Shown here: in pieces, positions 58,901 through 64,000 of the stretch
Layout: each line of letters opens with the position of its first letter
Numbering within the stretch: the stretch's first letter is position 1
NCBI GenBank assembly: GCA_946122785.1
Contig: CAMGYJ010000002.1
Span: forward strand, 21,922,492-21,986,491
Source of the DNA: Linum tenue
Lineage: Eukaryota > Streptophyta > Magnoliopsida > Malpighiales > Linaceae
Length of the DNA: 64,000 bases
Direction of reading: 5' to 3'
Made by a program: the position numbers and the translations under genes
Notes under the pieces: model-generated
Databases searched by the model: none
Told to the model about the DNA's origin: nothing
What the model saw: the letters and a program-made list of their open reading frames with translations, nothing else

Positions 58901-59270
58901 ACGAAGCTAAAATATGAAATTACATAACTTTTCAACAGTTAGCTAGCACAATAAATATTCCGTAACTACTTATTCGATGTTTTGATACTTCGATTTTGAT
59001 ATTATTTATTTTAATTATAGTTTAATACTTAATTTAAAATTTTATCTATCTTATAAATAGACGATAACCATAAATTTGCAACCAAAATATTGTTGGTTCG
59101 AATATTTCATATCGAATTATAGTATTGAATATGTAGAAGCGATATATAATTCTTAAAATACCATTAATTTTCAGAACTATAGTGAATCAATCATATCTTT
59201 GTGCAAACTATAGGAGACCGGTTCTCTGAACATTTTTGTCCAGTTAAATACTAAGTTTTGAAACTCTTTA
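58901..59270. other. AT-rich spacer
   Basis: No feature is recognised. Confidence 0.4.
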
Positions 59271-59395
59271 TAGGGGTGTACGTGTGTCGGTTCGTTTGGT
59301 TTAGATATTTTAATCAGCTAACTCATATAACACGATTTTGAAAACACTAAATACACACTCACCCAAATAATTTAGAATTTTAACGGTTTGTGTCC
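59271..59395. mobile_element. truncated hAT MITE end
   Basis: TAGGGGTGTACGTGTGTCGG followed by TTTAGATATTTTAATCA matches the left end of the MITE at 20073. No right end is present, so only a fragment remains. Confidence 0.55.
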
Positions 59396-60049
59396 TCCAT
59401 ACCAAATGAACCAATTAACATGTCCTCCATACCAAATGAACCAATGAACCAATTCTAATGTCAATCCATAAAAGTAACTCATATTCGCGTTTGTTAACAC
59501 ATGTTTCACATTGTCATTACTGTGACCTGTAACTTCGCTGCTACGGATTCGGTATTTCTCATTATATGGCCTCCAAACTGATAAACATATCGAGCCAGCA
59601 GTTTTATGACAAATCAAAGTGAAGACAACTCATCGTTCTGGTGGAATTTTTGAGCTTGCTGGTGTCCACTAATCTAATTGAAAACATAATGATTGCTAAA
59701 ATTAAGCTTTCACGCAACTCACTAGGTTTGGGGTGTGAACTTGGAGTAAAAGTTGATTCTGGGTTTGTGAAGGGAAATGGTGAGAGGAAGAAATTGTGTT
59801 TGGATTTGGTAGCAGATAAAGTTCATGGTTCGGTTTCGTTTCGTAAAATGTTTTGATTTGTTTTAGTTAGAGGTATAATATCATGGTTATGTGTGATCAA
59901 ATGAACCAAAAATGAGATTGGGAAAGGGAATTCCAACTTAGAAGGAGTGGATTAGATTTTGATATACTCAAGTTCATGATTAACTGAAAGAATATTTAGA
60001 TTTAGACTTTCTGGTATTGAGATGTTCATAGAGAGTTTAAAACTGATCC

Positions 60050-60690
60050 AAGGCCATGGATTGATATTGGTTAGTTGATTGTGATTTTGAGGAAGGTGTA
60101 TAAAAAGTCATGGAAGTAGTTTGCAACAAGTGAAGGCTGTGAAGAGGCAGTTGGTCAAGGTAGTGATTGAACCAAGGAGGGTATTGAAAGACATAGAAGC
60201 AAAATCGGAGCAGTTGAAGAGAGAGAAGTGGTAGATGATCAGGATATTAATGAAAATGGAGAGAGTATTGAAGGGCATGGAAGTGAACTGGATCAGATGA
60301 AGGCAGAGAAGGAGGAGAAGAACATATTGATGGAATTGAAGATGAGTGTTGGTTTTACGAGCTTATTAAAAATGCCCCGAGGAAGATGAGTTCGGCAAAT
60401 ACAAGAAAGAGGATTGAGGAGTTGGAGATCAAGCTGACAAGAAACTCAATTGAAAGAGAAATTCAGGTTCATGGAGAGAAGGTCCATCAAAGTAGCATAA
60501 ATGGAGTCGCAGAAGGAGGATTAAAAATTGAATTTTGGTTTAAAACATATACGTTCGAGAGATTGAAGATGGAGGGGATAAAAAGTTGGTTGTACAACGG
60601 AGAGTGGAAATTATTGGATCTTTAGGTGTTATGGTTGTTGCAACTATCACAACTTGTGTTTATGTTAAAACGAGGAATCATTGATTGATT
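60050..60690 (+). pseudogene. decayed coiled-coil, tail-anchored protein fragment (PMD-like?)
   Basis: The stretch is rich in Glu/Lys codons in shifting frames (KRIEELEIKLTRNSIEREIQ) and ends with a hydrophobic tail and a short basic end (IIGSLGVMVVATITTCVYVK, then RNH and a stop at about 60686). Coiled coil plus C-terminal membrane anchor recalls the plant peroxisomal and mitochondrial division factors, but the identity is only suggestive. Frame changes and internal stops make it non-functional. It lies just upstream of a Helitron 3' end, so it may be a captured gene fragment. Confidence 0.35.
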
Positions 60691-61043
60691 TACTAAAGTT
60701 AAGGTTGATTCACTATTCAAACTACTGGAACCTGTAGATAAGGAGTATCTAATTTTGTGCCTCATTACTTTGATCGAATTTATTAGTAAATTGGATGTAA
60801 CTCTAATTTTGTCATTAGCTCTCAAGTTTTGATGGTCTCCTTTTAACGGGGGCCAATTATCATTATGAAAATGGGATTAATGATACATTTTTATATTCTT
60901 AAATGAGGAGGGTATTTCTCTGCATGTTCGACCTATATATTCATTCTTTATGTAGCATCTCGATTGAATGATTTTTCAATGAACTTAAACGAATTAATAG
61001 ACTTAAACATAACATAAAATATAAATATTAAAATATGAACATT

Positions 61044-61071
61044 CCGGTCAATGGGCCGGGTTATAAGCTAG
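61044..61071 (+). mobile_element. Helitron 3' terminus (hairpin plus CTAG)
   Basis: CCGGTC-AATG-GGCCGG (6-bp stem with one G-T pair), then GTTATAAG, then CTAG and T. It is nearly identical to the terminus at 15640. The 5' end was not located. The body may include the coiled-coil gene fragment upstream. Confidence 0.65.
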
Positions 61072-61072
61072 T

Positions 61073-64000
61073 AAAAAAGAAGAAGTTGCCTCTCTCTTTT
61101 TATATATAAATGAATTGAAGTTGTTTCTAGTTTGGTTGAAGTCATGTCTTTTGCCGACCCAAATATTGTCACACAGAAAAAGGAGGGTACAATAATAGAG
61201 ATGGTTTGTCTAAGCCTTCTTCTATTATTCAAAAAAAGTCTAAGCCTTCTTCTTTTTTGCAAAACCCTTTTGACACACAAAGAACGAAAGACATCCCAAT
61301 TTAAGGACCCAAAAACAGATACTTCCTTTGGATAAAAGGGGACGAGCAGGAAAAAATAATGGGAGTTTGAATTTCAGAGGCTGTCGGCAATCCGCCGTTG
61401 AATCCTCGGCAGAGAATCATGAGGGAATTGGTTACTCCTCTTCCTCCTCTCCTACACTATTCTTCCTCTTTAACTAAATTAAAGGGAATGGTCCTAAAGG
61501 CTAATTAAAGCAGCAGGACAGGCAACGACAACACACCATATATACAGAGAGAGCGCTTCAAACCGACCAAATAAGAAAGAAAGCAGCAGAACAGAACAGA
61601 ACAGAACTAAGAGAGAAGATCGAAATGGCATAATTGAGGGAGGAGACAAGAACCCAAGTCAGGCGCAAAGCCAAATGCCTCTCTTCACTCTTTTCTTTTT
61701 TGACCGCACCGCTTTCAATTTCCCCATCTTCCCTCTTCTCCATCTCCAGCCACTAGTACTACTCATTAATTTCTCCTTTGCCTTTTTAATTTTATTGAAT
61801 TGAATAATTGAGGCGGCAGGCAGAGTCTTAATTAATCTCCCAATTTGACCATTACTGTGCTAAAATCAAATCGGAAGTTGTATATATTGAAATATTAAAA
61901 TTTTATACTAAAAGTGTGGTTTAATCGTAGTTCGACGTTTTTCTATTATTAAATATGTTTAGCAATTTAATTTGATATCTTATCTATTATTTTCGATCCG
62001 ATCATTCGATACGACTGGATCGATTTCTAAAAAATTGCCTCTAAAAAAAGTTAAATCAAATAGACATCTTTCTTTTGGGAATTCTACATAAGGATTGCAT
62101 ATTGAAAAAAGATCAAGTAACTAAGGTTAAACCCCACTTACTAACACCTATTCATGATGGTCAAGTATCTTATGCCAGGGTAATTGACCATTTTTATAAT
62201 ATATAAATGTGTATTAATTAAGACGTATAAGACCCGGCCCGTTACATACTTGCCACTAAATAATTATGCGATTTTTATATGCAAAGAAAACTATTAATGG
62301 TAAAGTTTATCATTGTGAACGGATGTTTGTTGGGCAGAAGAAAGTATTAAAATAAGTGAAATTTCTTGACAAAATTTTAGAGCATTTACAAAAACAAATG
62401 GGTAGGATTGGCATTGTAGAAGAAATGGATGCTTACATCATTTTCTAATAATATTGTAAATATATTTTTATAACCTAAAACTATTATATTCTAAAGATAG
62501 AAGGTGAAAGTTGGAATTATGTATTTAATTATGATCGCATGAAATTAATGCTGCCCAATGATAACTTGAATCACTGAATTTTCTGATAGCCAAACCTAGA
62601 ATCCAAAAATTATGACATAATAGAAAAACGAATACAACTACATATTCACTAAGAGAGGTTTCTATACACTAAAAGACAGCCAATCAAGTCATACCATGTG
62701 TACTGCATGCATGCGGAATTGGGTTCCTGCCACGTATTACCACGGCTCCTGATTTTACCATGCATTATATATATATATTCGCTAGCAAGCTTTGGAGTTC
62801 TGATTAAGCAATTACTTAATTATGTACGTGGGAGTATATGTATTCTCAGAGATGCTTAATTAATTACTCAATAATTGCATGATTAATCTATAGAGACAGC
62901 TCCACCTTTCGGATGAAAAGGGTGAATTGTGAACTATCAACTTTCTACTTTGCACTACATGGATCCATCGATTACATCTATCAAATTGCTTTCATTTGGT
63001 CCCAAAAGGAAAAGACCATCCCCTCCCCAATTAAGAGGCGTTGGTGTAATGAGTGCATGATAGGTTAGTTGTTGGAAGTTGATAAATTACAAAAGGAGTG
63101 GGGGGCCGGCATTGGGAAGTGATCGATGAGGCCGTATGAGAAAAGGTGGAAAGAAAAAGAGTGGTGGGTAAGGATGGTAATTGAACTCAGACTCATCTAA
63201 TTCGATTCGTTTAATTTCGATAAAAATCTTTTAGATAAACTCTAAAAAGAGAAGCAAAGTTGAAATGCCAACAGATTTTTATGAATGAATTTATTGTTGA
63301 CGAGATTTGATATGGATATAGGTTTCACTATAATAGTTGGTGGGTGCATCCGTTGGATTGAATTTGAGTTTGAAGAAAGCCGAATCATGGCCATTTCTAG
63401 TGATTTGTCTATAATCTCACGGGTCTTAGTATCAACTTAAGTTGAATATTATTTCGAAAATTAATTGATTTCAACAGTTGAATTCTTTGAAAAAGGTTAA
63501 ATATATATCTTATATATCATCTCTATTCATGATAATGACTAGTGTACTCTGTGAGTATAGTATACTCCAAGTGGTATGACCAGATGAACTTCGGCGAGTT
63601 TCGATTAATCTCACGGTCATTTATTATTTTCTATTAAACTAAACTTGAGGTTTGAGTTTATAGAATATGTGCATAGGGTTCATAGGCGGAGGGAGGGCAG
63701 TTTGCCCTTGTCCCAGGGTTCATAAACTCAACACCTACAAGTAATATAAGGATATGTTGGCACTACACTATAATTCATTACTTGTTCACTAATTGCCAAA
63801 AAATAATTAATTTATTGGTTTCATTCATGACAATATTATTCGACAACAGATTATTGGGTATTATAATTATTTTATGGCTGATGAGAGATTTGTTGGATTG
63901 AAAGGAATTGATAAATGATTTCAGATCATGGTGAAGACAAAAGTGCATAGGTTATATCGGTCAGTTTATTTGCTTCTGAATTAGTTTTGATACTACCAGT
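61073..64000. other. AT-rich intergenic region to window end
   Basis: No convincing gene is seen. A TATATA run lies near 62766. ACCCGGCCCGTTAC at about 62232 resembles half of the Helitron end hairpin without a CTAG. All open frames are short and without motifs. Confidence 0.45.

Noticed and set aside
62222..62250. Third Helitron end (GACCCGGCCCGTTAC)
   Set aside because: Only half of the hairpin is present and no CTRR terminus follows.

Overview
This window is a stretch of eudicot plant nuclear genome. It is AT-rich, its genes have GT-AG introns, and it is packed with plant-type transposons. Four genes look intact: two small secreted S-protein-homologue (SPH/S1 family) genes on the minus strand (14858-15295 and 39632-40075), a PPX-type protein phosphatase 4 catalytic subunit gene on the minus strand (8 exons, 42674-46104), and a PHD-finger gene on the plus strand (6 exons, 46886-52467). 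The phosphatase and PHD genes are head to head and share a promoter region of about 780 bp. I cannot name the species.

Left part (1-19 kb): the 5' end of a minus-strand copia-like element cut by the window edge (1-638), a hAT-type MITE (1162-1756), a full-length but dead L1-type LINE with RNase H (about 1870-8105), a long-TIR element (8496-9493), two hAT MITEs with perfect 8-bp target duplications (9979-10591, 10709-11412), a minisatellite (12.0-12.9 kb), the first SPH gene with a hAT MITE beside it, a Helitron 3' end (15640), and a Mutator-like long-TIR element (17397-18875).

Middle (19-42 kb): a second Mutator-like element (19084-21388) with a hAT MITE inside it, then a decayed copia element (about 21.4-34.96 kb) interrupted by a young 10.2-kb Athila/Tat-type Ty3 element (23829-34049). 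The Athila element lacks RT, RNase H and the integrase core. It carries an internal copy of its own LTR promoter region, with a TATA box and a probable intron, in front of its extra 3' ORF. After it come a reverse-oriented copia LTR plus leader (35.4-36.2 kb), a clean Pack-MULE-like element with a 10-bp target duplication (36769-38032), the second SPH gene in a duplicated block, a solo LTR (40418-40963) and two copies of a 410-bp MITE.

Right part (42-64 kb): the two housekeeping/chromatin genes, then a very young gag-only LTR element (TR-GAG type, 53169-55198) with 184/185-bp LTRs and a perfect TSD, a third copy of the 410-bp MITE, tRNA-like repeats, a decayed gene fragment encoding a coiled-coil and a hydrophobic tail next to a second Helitron 3' end (61071), and about 3 kb of AT-rich DNA with no recognisable gene.

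The strongest signals are the promoter duplication inside the defective Athila element, the intact gag-only element, the SPH block duplication and a set of nonsense codons that look like CHG-methylation decay.
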